From contig NZ_BMVK01000009.1 in NCBI RefSeq assembly GCF_014650675.1, positions 265,985-329,984 on the forward strand: 64,000 nt of DNA. The letters are read 5' to 3'. This document shows, piece after piece, positions 36,608 through 45,664 of this stretch. Source of the stretch: Streptomyces anulatus. Lineage in GTDB: Bacteria; Actinomycetota; Actinomycetes; Streptomycetales; Streptomycetaceae. Below the pieces are notes generated by a model. It ran no database searches and was not told the origin of the DNA. It saw only the letters and a program-made list of their open reading frames with translations. Made by a program: the position numbers and the translations under genes. Each line of letters begins with the position of its first letter. The first letter of the stretch is position 1.

Positions 36608-37845
36608 GGAGTGCTCTCTTCGTGGGTGGACGGTGAGGGAGGAAGCGGAGCCGCTGGGCGTTCACGCCGGATTCTGAAAGGGAGTTCTAAGACGGTCCGC
36701 AGCATGGGGGCCATCGGTGTCCGCAGGCCGATGAGCAGGTCCTCATGCAGTCGCGAACTGCCGTCCATGAAGCTGAGCAGCCGCTCGCCGGGAACGCCGC
36801 GGAAGAGGCGGCTGAAGAAGTCCGCGCCGTTCACCCTGCCGCTGTCCAGGGCCCGCAGCATCACGGCGTCCATCATCCGCGCCCGCCGCCCGTACGGGAC
36901 GGGCATGCGCAGGGGGCGTCCGGAGCGCAACTGATCGGCGATGGCCCGGCTCTGTCGCTGCACGGCCGCGAAGGTGTAACCGGTCGACGGGCGGGTCGCG
37001 CCTCCGGCAGTGCCGATGCGATACACCGAACGGCCCTGCTTGTGCGGGAAGCGACCATCCGTCATGGGGATGACGCCGTGCTCCTGTGCCGTGACGTCGA
37101 ACGGCCCGAGCCTCAACACGTCGTGGGCGTAGTGGCGCAGAGCACGCCGGTAGCCGTCGGCGTCCAGCGGGGCAGGTGAGAACTCGGTGTACTCGACCAG
37201 CGCGGTGTGCGGGTCCAGCGGCAGGACATAGCCGAACGAGAGCCCACGAGCGGGCTGCGGCGTACGGAAGTCCATCAAGTCCGCGGTCTCCGGATCGAAC
37301 ACGGGACGCTCGGTGCGGACGAACCAGCCGGTGAAATGCTGGAGCAGCGTGGTGCGAGCGGGCGGCAAGTGGTACGGCGGCCGGGAGTCGAAGACGAGTC
37401 GGCCGCGCACGAGGACCCGTTCACCGCACGCGACCTGCGTCAGCACCTCACCGCCAGCGCCGGACGGAACGTCGCGTACGGCACTCGCCGTCGCCTCCAT
37501 CCGGCGCAGGGCCGGCGCACGGGACAACCGTTGCTCGACCAGCGCTTCGAAAGCGTCCGAGCGCAGCATCTTGTAGTGCAGCCGCGAGAGCTGGACCACC
37601 GTCGAAGCGCCGTCGGCTGCCCGAAACCGCAGCCGGGGCCAGGAATGGGCCAGGCTCGGATCGTAGGGCCCGCCCGGCGGCTCCCAGAAGCACCAGGTCC
37701 GCGGGGGCGCCCTCAAAGGCCCCGGGGGGGCATCGACGAGGGCGACCGATAAAGGTACAGCACTGCCCTGCGCGCAGAGGTCGTACGCCAGGCTCAGTCC
37801 GGCCGCACCGGCGCCCACAATGACGACGTCGAAGTCAGCGGGCAC
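36604..37845 (-). CDS. crtY: Lycopene cyclase (CrtY)
   Basis: GTG at 37845 follows GAGAGGAA and gives 413 residues beginning VPADFDVVIVGAGAAGLSLAYDL; the frame is open to 37968 but without a ribosome site. FAD/NAD-binding N-terminus, then CFWEPPGGPYD, the conserved DSRPPY, 'LQHFTGWFV', 'LMDFRTPQ', 'YVLPLDPHTALVEYT', and GGATRPSTGYTFAAVQ, all typical of CrtY-type cyclases. Makes beta-carotene from lycopene. First gene of crtYTU, coupled to crtT. Confidence 0.95.
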   Translation of the reverse strand: MPADFDVVIVGAGAAGLSLAYDLCAQGSAVPLSVALVDAPPGPLRAPPRTWCFWEPPGGPYDPSLAHSWPRLRFRAADGASTVVQLSRLHYKMLRSDAFEALVEQRLSRAPALRRMEATASAVRDVPSGAGGEVLTQVACGERVLVRGRLVFDSRPPYHLPPARTTLLQHFTGWFVRTERPVFDPETADLMDFRTPQPARGLSFGYVLPLDPHTALVEYTEFSPAPLDADGYRRALRHYAHDVLRLGPFDVTAQEHGVIPMTDGRFPHKQGRSVYRIGTAGGATRPSTGYTFAAVQRQSRAIADQLRSGRPLRMPVPYGRRARMMDAVMLRALDSGRVNGADFFSRLFRGVPGERLLSFMDGSSRLHEDLLIGLRTPMAPMLRTVLELPFRIRRERPAAPLPPSPSTHEESTP

Positions 37846-38276
37846 GGCATTCCTCTCGGTCTCTCTCGGATGCGGGGGGGCAAAGCCGCCGCCCTTCACA
37901 TCGAAACGCCGGTCGGGTGGGTTCCACGTGACCGTATCCCGCTGTGCTCCCTCCGACCCGATCTGCACTGCCGCTCACACCTGAGTGGCGGTAAGGCCAG
38001 CAGGCCCCGTGGCGGCACGCCAGCTCCACCTCAACCACGGGTGATCACGAGCATGCCGCCCTTTGCCTGCTCGGCCCGGGCACGCGTTCTCATCGGCAGG
38101 CATCTCATTCACACCTTGCCGCGCCGACGCTCGCACCATGACCACCGACGCCCTGCTCAAACCTGCCGTCGCTGCACTTTCCTTGATGATCCGCACGTTC
38201 TGACAGCCGTCGGCGGTGTGGCGCAGGTCGCGGACTGCGAACTCGAAGCCGCCGTGGTGCCCGGAGGATCAGCCTG
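37846..38276. other. Upstream region of crtYTU, no gene seen
   Basis: About 430 bp. I see no litR, litS or similar light-regulator gene, which flank the crt cluster in S. coelicolor. No confident promoter motif found by eye. Confidence 0.4.
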
Positions 38277-38432
38277 TTACCAGTAGTGCCGTCGTCCCCC
38301 CACCGCGTGCCCCAGGGCTCCGAGAGCCCACAGCACCGCGCCGATGGCCACCAGGATTATCCCAATGGTCCACAGGACGTCGATGCCAGCGATCAGACCA
38401 ATGATCAGGAGAATGAGGCCGAGGACGATCAT
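38277..38432 (-). CDS. DUF6131 small membrane protein
   Basis: A 51-residue protein. ATG at 38432 with GGAGG four bases upstream; an in-frame ATG 15 bases further up is weaker. Sequence in parts: MIVLGLILLIIGLIAGID, VLWTIGIILVAIGAVLW, ALGALGHAVGGRRHYW. Two hydrophobic helices separated by GIDV form a hairpin, ending in a basic/aromatic tail. It matches the short actinobacterial DUF6131 family; role unknown, probably in envelope stress. Stands alone. Confidence 0.8.
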   Translation of the reverse strand: MIVLGLILLIIGLIAGIDVLWTIGIILVAIGAVLWALGALGHAVGGRRHYW

Positions 38433-38984
38433 GGTGCCTCCGATCATGGACATTCTCTATTACCAGGTTCGCGCCGTCGTGCCCAGCCCACAACAGGGGC
38501 GGCCAGGCCCCGGCCGCACCGACACGGCATATTCGTCCTGGCCGCCGACGGGCAGGACGCCGCGAAGCCGTACGTCCTGCTGGGCAAGCGGAAGATCTGG
38601 CCGAACGACTTGCGGATGAGCCACCCGCTGCCCGCCCCGGACACCACCCGGTGGGGCCTGGTGCCGCTGTCGCTGCACCAGATGACCGGCACGAAGGCCA
38701 CGTTCAGCCTGCGCGAGGCCCACCCGCCGGTCCGCCTCGGTGAGCGTGTCCATCGACCGGGTCCTGAACATCTACCCGACCGTGGACGGCGCCCGCGTCA
38801 CCTGACGCCTGCCCGCAACCCACCTCGGCCCCCCGCAGGAGCGGGGCCTGGGAAATGGGGACAGGGCGAGGTACGAGGTACGAGGTACGAGGTACGAGGT
38901 ACAAGGGCAGGTAATGTCGTCGAGCTGTTCGACCCCGGCACGTACTCCCTGGCGGTCGGAACCCCCGTAACACTGGAGGCTGTC
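38433..38984. other. Decayed coding-like stretch and PP2C upstream region
   Basis: On the plus strand about 38530-38740 reads GKRKIWPNDLRMSHPLPAPDTTRWGLVPLSLHQ and KATFSLREAHPPV, which looks coding but matches no family I know and has no start. It is followed by a 7-bp tandem repeat and the GGAGG site of the phosphatase gene. Confidence 0.4.
38868..38902. repeat. 7-bp tandem repeat, GAGGTAC x5
   Basis: Five exact copies of GAGGTAC from 38868 to 38902, followed by a degenerate AAGG. It sits 83 bp before the PP2C start, so it is in the 5' region rather than in the protein. Confidence 0.9.
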
Positions 38985-40172
38985 GTGTCGCGGAACCGGA
39001 TCGCTCTGTCCGAAGTGCTGGCGGCGGCGGAGGAAGCCGCACCGGTGGATTCCCTGGACGTGGTGGCCCGCAATCTGCGCACCAGGTTCAGCGCCCGGTA
39101 CGTGTCGTTCCTCTTCGTCGACGTCGTCGGCCGGCGTCTGCTGCGGGTCAATGACGCCACGGTCGCTCTGCCCGAGGAGGACCGTGCCGAGCAGGTCCCT
39201 CTCGCCGGCAGCAGCATGTACGACGACGTGCTCCGCACCCAGAAAGTCGTCCACGCAGCGGAAGGAACGCAAGGGTGGCGGGTACTGGCACCGGTCACTA
39301 ACCGCGGTGACACCATCGGTGTGCTGGAGCTGTTCCTCGACGTCGTGACCGAGAGCGTGCTGGAGCAGGTCGAGGAGGCCGCGCACGCACTGGCGTACAT
39401 CATCGTCACCGACCGCCGCTTCACCGACCTCTACCACTGGGGAAACCGCACCACGACGGTCAGCCTGGCGGCGGAGATCCAGCGGCAGCTCCTCCCCTCG
39501 GCCCCCTCCTGCGAGGCGCCGGAGTTCACCCTCGCCGGAGCCCTGGTCCCGGCCTCGGACATCGCCGGGGACACCTACGACTACAGCCTCGACCACGACA
39601 CCCTGCACCTGTCCGTCACCGACGCCATGGGCCACGACGTCGACGCCTCCCTCACCGCCACCCTCGCCGTCAACGCCTCCCGCGGCGCCCGCCGCGCCGG
39701 ATCGGACCTCGCCGAACAGGCCCGCCAGATTCATGAGGCCCTCCTGGAGCACGGGCAGCGGACCTTCGCCACCGGCCAGCTTCTGCGCATCGCCCTCGAC
39801 GGCAGCCACACCCAGATCATCAACGCCGGACACCCCCGCCCCCTCCGCCTCCGCGACAACACCGTCAGCGAAGTGCTTCTCGCGGCGAACATGCCCTTCG
39901 GCGTCGCCCTCCAAGGCGCCTACCAGGTCCAGGACATCGACCTGCGCCCCGGCGACCGCCTCCTCCTCCACACCGACGGCATGCAGGAACGCGAAGCAGA
40001 AACCATCGACCTGACCGCACTCCTGCGACAGACCGCCGCCGAACACCCACGAGAAGTCGTCCGCACCATGGCCACCGCAGTCGCCGACGCCTACAACGGA
40101 CACCCACCCAAAGACGACGCCACTGTCCTCTGCCTCGACTGGCACGGACCCCAAACCCACCACAACAACTAA
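38985..40172 (+). CDS. GAF-containing PP2C-type serine phosphatase (SpoIIE-like)
   Basis: 395 residues from GTG 38985, preceded by GGAGG. Residues about 15-145 are GAF-like (DVVARNLRTRFSARYVSFLFVDVVGRRLLRVND, then 'APVTNRGDTIGVLELF'). The SpoIIE/RsbU-type phosphatase follows from about 165: AAEIQRQLLPSAP, VPASDIAGDTYDYSLDHDTLHLSVTDAMGHDVDASL (metal-binding Asp), LDGSHTQIINAGHPRPLRL, LRPGDRLLLHTDGMQER, and PKDDATVLCLD. Such enzymes dephosphorylate anti-anti-sigma factors. No anti-sigma gene is adjacent; an ATPase of that type is at 46782. Confidence 0.9.
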   Translation: MSRNRIALSEVLAAAEEAAPVDSLDVVARNLRTRFSARYVSFLFVDVVGRRLLRVNDATVALPEEDRAEQVPLAGSSMYDDVLRTQKVVHAAEGTQGWRVLAPVTNRGDTIGVLELFLDVVTESVLEQVEEAAHALAYIIVTDRRFTDLYHWGNRTTTVSLAAEIQRQLLPSAPSCEAPEFTLAGALVPASDIAGDTYDYSLDHDTLHLSVTDAMGHDVDASLTATLAVNASRGARRAGSDLAEQARQIHEALLEHGQRTFATGQLLRIALDGSHTQIINAGHPRPLRLRDNTVSEVLLAANMPFGVALQGAYQVQDIDLRPGDRLLLHTDGMQEREAETIDLTALLRQTAAEHPREVVRTMATAVADAYNGHPPKDDATVLCLDWHGPQTHHNN

Positions 40173-40260
40173 ACAACACCACCGCAGCAGCCAGACCTGC
40201 ACAGCAACCGCGCTAAACAGCCCGGCGATCCAGGACGAGTGGACTCACAGGACGACACGC

Positions 40261-40821
40261 TCAGCGGCCACGGTGGCCGAGGGTGGCACCACAGTGGTCG
40301 AGGGTGGCGCACATCCGGGCAATCAGGCCGTGCAGGATCTCGGTGCCCGGGTCGTCCGCGAGTAGCCGCACAATCCCGCTGACCACGCAGGCCACCGCCA
40401 GGAGCCGGACCTGCTGGTCCGGGGTGAGCCAGACCGCATCCGAGAGCACACACGGCACCACGGACAAGGTACTCATCGTCCAGGCGTCCACACCGCCGGC
40501 GCCCTCGATGATCCGCCCGTCCGGGCCCATGCGGTCACAGTCCACCGGGTCCAGGGAGCCCATCGCAGTCTCCACCGCCTCGGGCAGCGCACCGGCGAGC
40601 CAGGCACCGACCGGACAGGAGACCGGCGGTCCGGGCAGCGACCGGATCCACGCCGCCGCCCGGCGGCCGACCTCGGAGGCTTCAGCTAGAACGTCGGGCT
40701 CCCCCGCCCACGGCTCGTACAGAGGCATGTCGCCAGCAGGCCCGGCAGGAGCGGGCAAGGGTGCGATCGTCATACGCGGATAACCGGCGCCCGGGCCGTA
40801 CGGACACTGGCCCGCGCTCAC
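40261..40821 (-). CDS. Hypothetical protein
   Basis: 186 residues from 40821; a start at 40773 (MTIAPLP) is equally possible. Good third-position GC. Contains a Trp-rich region PLYEPWAGEPDVLAEASEVGRRAAAWI and a hydrophobic segment QQVRLLAVACVVSGIVRLLADDPGTEI. No family recognised. Convergent with the phosphatase gene. Confidence 0.5.
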   Translation of the reverse strand: MSAGQCPYGPGAGYPRMTIAPLPAPAGPAGDMPLYEPWAGEPDVLAEASEVGRRAAAWIRSLPGPPVSCPVGAWLAGALPEAVETAMGSLDPVDCDRMGPDGRIIEGAGGVDAWTMSTLSVVPCVLSDAVWLTPDQQVRLLAVACVVSGIVRLLADDPGTEILHGLIARMCATLDHCGATLGHRGR

Positions 40822-41390
40822 CGCGAGGCGTACGCCGTGGGCACTCGCCCCGGCCGCTCACCACCCCGGATCCACCGGAAGGCCGGACGGTGGTAGATCC
40901 TCGCCCTGCCGTGGTCGGTTCCGGGGGTGCGGGCCCGCTGTGGCGAGGTTCTGACGTGGAACCAGCTTGCCTGCGAGTTCGGCCCGCTGACCGCGCAGCC
41001 TTCTGGAATGACCGCGCCCCTGAAGCGCCCGCTACGGATAGCTGGGAGCTCCAGCTCACCGCCCAGCTCGACAGTGGCGGCGCGCAGGTGAGCGTGGTGG
41101 TGGCGGGCGCCACCTGATGTCCTCAGTGCGGTCGGCGTCGGTGGACCAGCCGGGTAGCGGTCGGCCTTCAGTTCCCGTGGTGAGAGGGCGTTTCCTCTCG
41201 CAGTTTCGTCCCGCTTCGCTCGTGCTCCTTGGTCGGTAGAGCCAGCCGCTGTGCCACCCACGCACCTGTACTTTCACGTGGCGCGGATTCTGCAGGGCAC
41301 GGTAGGGGGCCCGTAAGCGGTGGGGTCCGACCGGATGCTCCGGCCGGACCCTCATCTCTGCTTGCCTGACGGCTCGCGCCTGCCCGTCGC
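40822..41390. other. No gene recognised
   Basis: About 570 bp between the hypothetical gene and the SCO5918-type gene. Frames are open on both strands but look like shadows (Arg/Pro-rich, no ribosome site). Confidence 0.4.
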
Positions 41391-41702
41391 TCAGGCAGCC
41401 ACAGGGGCGCCAAGCATCGCGGAAGCCTGCTGTAGCGGGTTGAGTGCTCGGGTGGGCGCGGGTGCCGGGGGCAGGTCGCGGCAGGTGAAGCCGAGCTGGG
41501 TCATGGCCCGCAGGACTTCGCCGGCGCTGAAGTCGCGGCGGTCCTGGCGTGTGATGACCTGTCCGACCTGTTTGACGGGATAGGTACGTCGGCCGATGAT
41601 CACGGACTCGCCGGAGGCGTGCTCGGGCTTGATGCCCTTCATCGATTCCAGGACGCCGCTCCTGGTCAGGTCGAACGGGAAGCGGGCGATGACACAGCGC
41701 AT
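41391..41702 (-). CDS. SCO5918 family protein
   Basis: 103 residues: MRCVIARFPFDLTRSGVLES, MKGIKPEHASGESVIIGRRT, YPVKQVGQVITRQDRRDFSAG, EVLRAMTQLGFTCRDLP. It matches the small conserved family named after S. coelicolor SCO5918, which is encoded next to a DEAD-box helicase and cold-shock protein, as here. Cytoplasmic; the role is unknown but the fixed neighbourhood suggests RNA handling in the cold. Confidence 0.85.
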   Translation of the reverse strand: MRCVIARFPFDLTRSGVLESMKGIKPEHASGESVIIGRRTYPVKQVGQVITRQDRRDFSAGEVLRAMTQLGFTCRDLPPAPAPTRALNPLQQASAMLGAPVAA

Positions 41703-41757
41703 GATGCCTCACAGGAGAGGGACGAAGAGTGAGTGGTTCTGCCGTGGGTGGGACGGT

Positions 41758-42162
41758 TCAGCGGGCGAGGGCGAAGACGCCCAGGGCACTGCCGTGTTCG
41801 TCGACCACGGGCAGGGCGTCGACGTCGTTGTGGCGCATCATGTGCCCGGCTTCGGCCATGGTGGTGACCGGCGAGGTGAACGGTCCGCGGTCGCCGAGGA
41901 TGTCCCGCAGCCGGACCCTGTCCGAGTACGAGGAGCCGTCACGAACTGCTGCAAGCTGGGCGTGGGTGACCAGTCCGGTACACAGGCCGCTGTCGTCGCA
42001 GACAAGCAGATGCCCGGTATGGGCCCTGGCCATGACGGACAGGGCCACCTCGACGGTCATGTCGTCACAGACCTGCGGCCCGGCGGTGTTCATGGCGTCG
42101 GCCACCGTCCTGCCTACGGCAGCGGCATGCGTCGTGCTGGGCTGCATCTGAACGAGCGTCAA
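41758..42162 (-). CDS. CBS-pair domain protein
   Basis: TTG at 42162 (GGAGG six bases upstream) gives 134 residues; ATG at 42147 is the alternative. Two CBS motifs: VADAMNTAGPQVCDDMTVEVALSVMARAHTGHLLVCDD (about 20-75) and LRDILGDRGPFTSPVTTMAEAGHMMRHNDVDALPVVDEHG (about 90-130). CBS pairs bind adenosyl nucleotides and regulate partners. Lies between the helicase and SCO5918 genes in a cold-shock cluster. Confidence 0.85.
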   Translation of the reverse strand: MTLVQMQPSTTHAAAVGRTVADAMNTAGPQVCDDMTVEVALSVMARAHTGHLLVCDDSGLCTGLVTHAQLAAVRDGSSYSDRVRLRDILGDRGPFTSPVTTMAEAGHMMRHNDVDALPVVDEHGSALGVFALAR

Positions 42163-42208
42163 AAGGTGCCTCCTGCAGTGGCGGGTGAGTTTCCGGATCA
42201 TGGTGTTC

Positions 42209-43717
42209 TCAGGCCGCCGCGTCGAAGGAGGACTGATGTGCGCTCACGCGCCGGGCTGCCGAGGCGGGGCTGCGCCGGCCGCGGGAAGATGCGCTGCGGC
42301 TGCGCTCACGCCGCGCGGGCACCGGCGCGGTGATCGTCACGGGAATGCCGGAGGGGGCCTGGGCGCCGGTGATCCGGCCGAGCGCCTCTTCGCCGGAGCG
42401 GACCTGGGTGGTCTGGGGCACGATGCCGGCGGCGGTCATGAGGCGGGTCATGTCGCGGCGCTGGCTGGGGGTAACGAGGGTGACGACACTGCCGGACTCC
42501 CCTGCCCGGGCGGTGCGTCCGCCGCGGTGGAGGTAGTCCTTGTGGTCGGTCGGCGGGTCGACGTTGACGACGAGGTCGAGGTTGTCGACGTGGATACCGC
42601 GTGCGGCGACGTTCGTGGCCACGAGCACGGTGACGTGCCCGGTCTTGAACTGGGTCAGGGTCCGGGTGCGCTGCGACTGCGCCTTCCCTCCGTGCAGAGC
42701 CGCCGCCCTCACCCCGCTGGCCAGCAGGTGGTCGGTGAGCTTGTCCACGGCCCGCTTGGTGTCCAGGAACATGATCACCCGGCCCTCGCGGGCCGCGATC
42801 TCGGTGGTCGTACGGTTCTTGTCCGTGCCGTGGACGTGGAGCACGTGGTGCTCCATCGTGGTGACCGCGCCGGCGGAGGGGTCGACGGAGTGGACGACCG
42901 GGTCGGTGAGGTAGCGGCGGACCAGGCGGTCGACGTTGCGGTCCAGGGTGGCGGAGAACAGCATCCGCTGGCCCTCGGGGCGGACCTGGTCCAGAAGCTC
43001 GGTGACCTGGGGCATGAAGCCCATGTCGGCCATCTGGTCGGCCTCGTCCAGGACGGTGATCGCGACCTGGTTCAGCTGGCAGTCGCCCCGGTCGATGAGG
43101 TCCTTGAGCCGGCCCGGCGTCGCCACGACGACCTCGGCTCCGCCGCGCAGTGCGTTGGCCTGCCTCCCGATCGGCATGCCGCCGAGGACGGTGGCCATGC
43201 GCAGCCTCACTGAACGGGCGTAGGGGGCCAGGGCGTCGGTCACCTGCTGGGCCAGCTCACGCGTGGGCACGAGAACCAGGGCCAGCGGCTGGCGGGGCTC
43301 GGCACGCTGACCGGCGGTGCGGGCCAGCAGAGCTAGGCCGAAAGCGAGGGTCTTGCCCGAGCCGGTACGTCCACGTCCCAGGGCGTCGCGGCCCGCGAGC
43401 GTGTTGGGCAAGGTCGCCCCCTGGATCGGGAACGGAACGCTCACCCCCTGGGCGGTCAGAGCCGCCAGCAGCTGCCCCGGCATGTCGAGGTCGGCGAACG
43501 TCTCGACGGCGGGCAGCGCGGGAGTGAGCGTGACCGGCAGAGCGAACTCGCCCTGGACCGCGGCGGGGCGCCGCCCGTGGCTGGCCGGACGGCCCGAACG
43601 TGCCGGGGCAGCGGAACGGGTCGAAGCGGTCGAACTGAAGCGGCTACCGCCCCGGGCCGAGTCGGCGGCACGGCTGCGGGCGCGGGAAGAACGGTTGCTC
43701 GTACGTGTGGGGTTCAT
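42209..43717 (-). CDS. DEAD-box RNA helicase
   Basis: 502 residues. Disordered Arg/Ser-rich N-terminus (about 55), then the Q-motif region VPFPIQGATLPNTLAGRD, motif I GRTGSGKT, PTRELA, TPGR, motif II LDEAD, SAT (motif III), and the second RecA-like domain with VATNVAARGIHV and HRGGRTARAG (motif VI). Basic, Arg/Ser-rich C-tail. Unwinds RNA secondary structure, likely at low temperature, given the CspA-type neighbour. The hairpin at 43728-43750 lies at its ribosome site. Confidence 0.95.
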   Translation of the reverse strand: MNPTRTSNRSSRARSRAADSARGGSRFSSTASTRSAAPARSGRPASHGRRPAAVQGEFALPVTLTPALPAVETFADLDMPGQLLAALTAQGVSVPFPIQGATLPNTLAGRDALGRGRTGSGKTLAFGLALLARTAGQRAEPRQPLALVLVPTRELAQQVTDALAPYARSVRLRMATVLGGMPIGRQANALRGGAEVVVATPGRLKDLIDRGDCQLNQVAITVLDEADQMADMGFMPQVTELLDQVRPEGQRMLFSATLDRNVDRLVRRYLTDPVVHSVDPSAGAVTTMEHHVLHVHGTDKNRTTTEIAAREGRVIMFLDTKRAVDKLTDHLLASGVRAAALHGGKAQSQRTRTLTQFKTGHVTVLVATNVAARGIHVDNLDLVVNVDPPTDHKDYLHRGGRTARAGESGSVVTLVTPSQRRDMTRLMTAAGIVPQTTQVRSGEEALGRITGAQAPSGIPVTITAPVPARRERSRSASSRGRRSPASAARRVSAHQSSFDAAA

Positions 43718-43727
43718 TCAGAACCTT

Positions 43728-43750
43728 CCTTGATACGGCACGTATCAAGG
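43728..43750 (-). promoter_or_regulatory. 5'-leader hairpin covering the helicase ribosome site
   Basis: Perfect 10-bp inverted repeat CCTTGATACG ... CGTATCAAGG with a 3-base loop, ending 10 bases before the helicase ATG. In the mRNA the 3' arm includes AAGG, directly followed by AAGG, so the ribosome site (CAAGGAAGG) is partly inside the stem. No T-run follows, so it is not a standard terminator. A temperature- or protein-controlled translational switch is plausible but inferred. Confidence 0.6.
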
Positions 43751-44028
43751 AATTCCCGCAGCAGAATGACAGCGCGGGGAATCACAAGAACGGGCCGAGA
43801 AGAATACGAAAAGTAGATCTGGTCCACGGCTGACCCCAAAGCGGGGAGCGTGAACAAGAAATGGGTGACACTGTCTGACCTGGGACCTGGCACACGCCGA
43901 ATCGGCGCAGCCCAGAAGGTCCAGCACAGAAATGTATGCGCGGAAGGACGTGAGGGTGGAACCACTGTGGGCAGTGCCTGTCTCCGGAGCCCGACACCCA
44001 AGAGGGCGCGGACCTCACGAGGTACGTG
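43751..44028 (-). other. Long leader of the helicase / csp-helicase spacer
   Basis: About 280 bp between the csp stop and the helicase hairpin with no ORF of note. If the two genes share a transcript this is an internal spacer; otherwise it is a long 5' leader, typical of cold-shock RNAs. Confidence 0.4.
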
Positions 44029-44232
44029 TCAGGCGGGCACGATGTTCTCGGCCGTCGGGCCTTTCTGGCTCGGTGCGAGTTCGAATGTGACCTTCTGGCC
44101 TTCGGTAAGTTCACGGATGCCCTGGGCGGCGATGTTCGAGAAGTGGGCGAACACGTCAGCGCCGCCACCGTCCTGCTCGATGAAGCCGAAACCCTTGGCC
44201 GCGTTGAACCACTTCACAGTGCCTGACGCCAT
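44029..44232 (-). CDS. CspA-family cold-shock protein
   Basis: 67 residues: MASGTVKWFNAAKGFGFIEQ, DGGGADVFAHFSNI, then QKVTFELAPSQKGPTAENI. RNP1 is KGFGFIEQ and RNP2 is DVFAHFS, the nucleic-acid-binding surface of the cold-shock domain. Acts as an RNA chaperone. GGAGATACG gives a strong ribosome site. Confidence 0.97.
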   Translation of the reverse strand: MASGTVKWFNAAKGFGFIEQDGGGADVFAHFSNIAAQGIRELTEGQKVTFELAPSQKGPTAENIVPA

Positions 44233-44805
44233 GTCGTATCTCCTTCAGAGGGGGCAGTACGCCGGTACCCGTGATGCACAGATACCGGGTCGCTGCGATG
44301 ACGCCCCGTCCGGAGAACGACCGGAAATACAGCGAAGCTCACCTGGCAAAAAAACCCGCAGTGAAGCTTGGAGTTTTGGGAACCACAACTGCAACTGAGA
44401 TCGACAGTAGCACGCTGTAATGGTCCGAGTATGGTGAATGATTCCGCACTCTTCGCCGCAGTAAAAACACTCCCGGCGCGACGCGTTGAACCCTCATCCC
44501 GTGGTGATAGATATTGATCTGCCCGGAGCACAGCGTCGCAGGAGCAGGGGTCGCCCTTCACCGCGGAGGAAGCCTGAAGGTACTCCCCATCCCGGCAGCC
44601 CGGCCCATCGGCCACGTGGGACAGCGTTCGCCATCGAGACCTCACGATTCGAGCTACGGCCCTGACCAAGACCTCACCAATTTCACCGACCGCCTGCGGG
44701 TTCCAAGGTCAGTGGAGCACAGGGGTTTTCTGCCGGGCACGGGATCCTGCGGGCTCTGTGGCAGACCGGCACTTCACCGGCCAGGACAAAACGTCTGGCA
44801 GCGCT
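44233..44805. other. Long csp leader and intergenic region
   Basis: About 570 bp. On the csp coding strand a run of seven T follows CTGCGGG near 44347-44353, about 115 bp before the ATG, which may mark an attenuator or an upstream terminator. No gene seen. Confidence 0.45.
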
Positions 44806-45081
44806 TCATGGCGTATCTCCGGCCCAGTCCCACCGGTTCCGTTCACCAGAGCGCGGACCATACCGAGCGCGGCCTCCGGCACCGTACTGCCCGGCCTCGG
44901 TCATCAGCGCAGCGCCGGTCTGGAGCTCCTGCGCGGTCCAGCCGGTGATGTCGAGGAGCATTCCGTCCAGCGGGCCACCGACCAGATCAGCGTAGTCCCG
45001 GCCCGGTACCGGACCCGGCCGGGAGTGGTCCTGGTCCTGTCCGTAGATCCGGCCCTGCGGCAACTTGTCATCCCTGTCCAT
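44806..45081 (-). CDS. Hypothetical small protein
   Basis: 91 residues from ATG 45081 (MDRDDKLPQGRIYGQDQDHS). Conserved-looking parts: PGRDYADLVGGPLDGMLLDITGWT and ALMTEAGQYGAGGRARYGP, ending WDWAGDTP. I have no named family; similar short proteins occur near stress genes in Streptomyces. No membrane segment. Confidence 0.6.
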   Translation of the reverse strand: MDRDDKLPQGRIYGQDQDHSRPGPVPGRDYADLVGGPLDGMLLDITGWTAQELQTGAALMTEAGQYGAGGRARYGPRSGERNRWDWAGDTP

Positions 45082-45177
45082 GTGTCTCACCTTCCCAGCT
45101 TCGCGCGACAAGCGCGGAGATACCGGGGGTTACCTTGGCGTTGCGCCGCTGGCAGAGAATGGCGCCCGGAGATCCTC

Positions 45178-45525
45178 TCAGGTACGCAGGGACAGGTAGT
45201 AGCCGCCGACCTCGGACAGGTAGTTGGGGTCGGCCGTCTCGCTGTCCGTGGTGAAGCGGGGAGCGGATTTGATTTCCTCCCGGGACAGTGCGACCTCCAC
45301 CTTCTGCTCCTCGGTGTCGATGGAGGTGACGGAGCCGGCTGGGATCAGGACGCTTCTGCCGAATTTCCACACGCCGGTGTCGACGACGAGGTGCTGCATT
45401 CCGGGCTGGTCCTGCTGGCGGTCCACGTGCCCGATGACCCCGTCAGCGGCCTCCACCGTGAAACCCACCATCGACTGATGGGCCCCGTACCCGCTGTCCG
45501 ACGCGTACATCCACACTCTTCCCAC
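45178..45525 (-). CDS. PRC-barrel domain protein
   Basis: 115 residues from GTG 45525, behind GAGGAGAGGG. PRC-barrel fold: SMVGFTVEAADGVIGHVDRQ (GxVxD-like), QHLVVDTGVWKFGRSVLIPAGSVTSIDTEEQKVEVALSREEIKSAP. Family members occur in stress and envelope functions or as domains of RimM/PuhA; here it stands alone. Between a hypothetical gene and a MerR-like regulator, all on the minus strand. Confidence 0.85.
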   Translation of the reverse strand: MGRVWMYASDSGYGAHQSMVGFTVEAADGVIGHVDRQQDQPGMQHLVVDTGVWKFGRSVLIPAGSVTSIDTEEQKVEVALSREEIKSAPRFTTDSETADPNYLSEVGGYYLSLRT

Positions 45526-45664
45526 CGGTCCCTCTCCTCGTTTTCGGCGACCCGCACTGCGGATCTTCCCGTTGCCTACCGCCCTCCTTCCCCGGTGTCC
45601 GGCGAACAATCGGGGCCGCCGAACCTCGCAGGACGCATTCCCCGTCAGGCTGCGGAAGGCGGGT

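Noticed and set aside
38860..38910. GAGGTAC repeat considered as a CRISPR array
   Set aside because: Unit is 7 bp with no spacers; a simple tandem repeat. No cas genes in the window.
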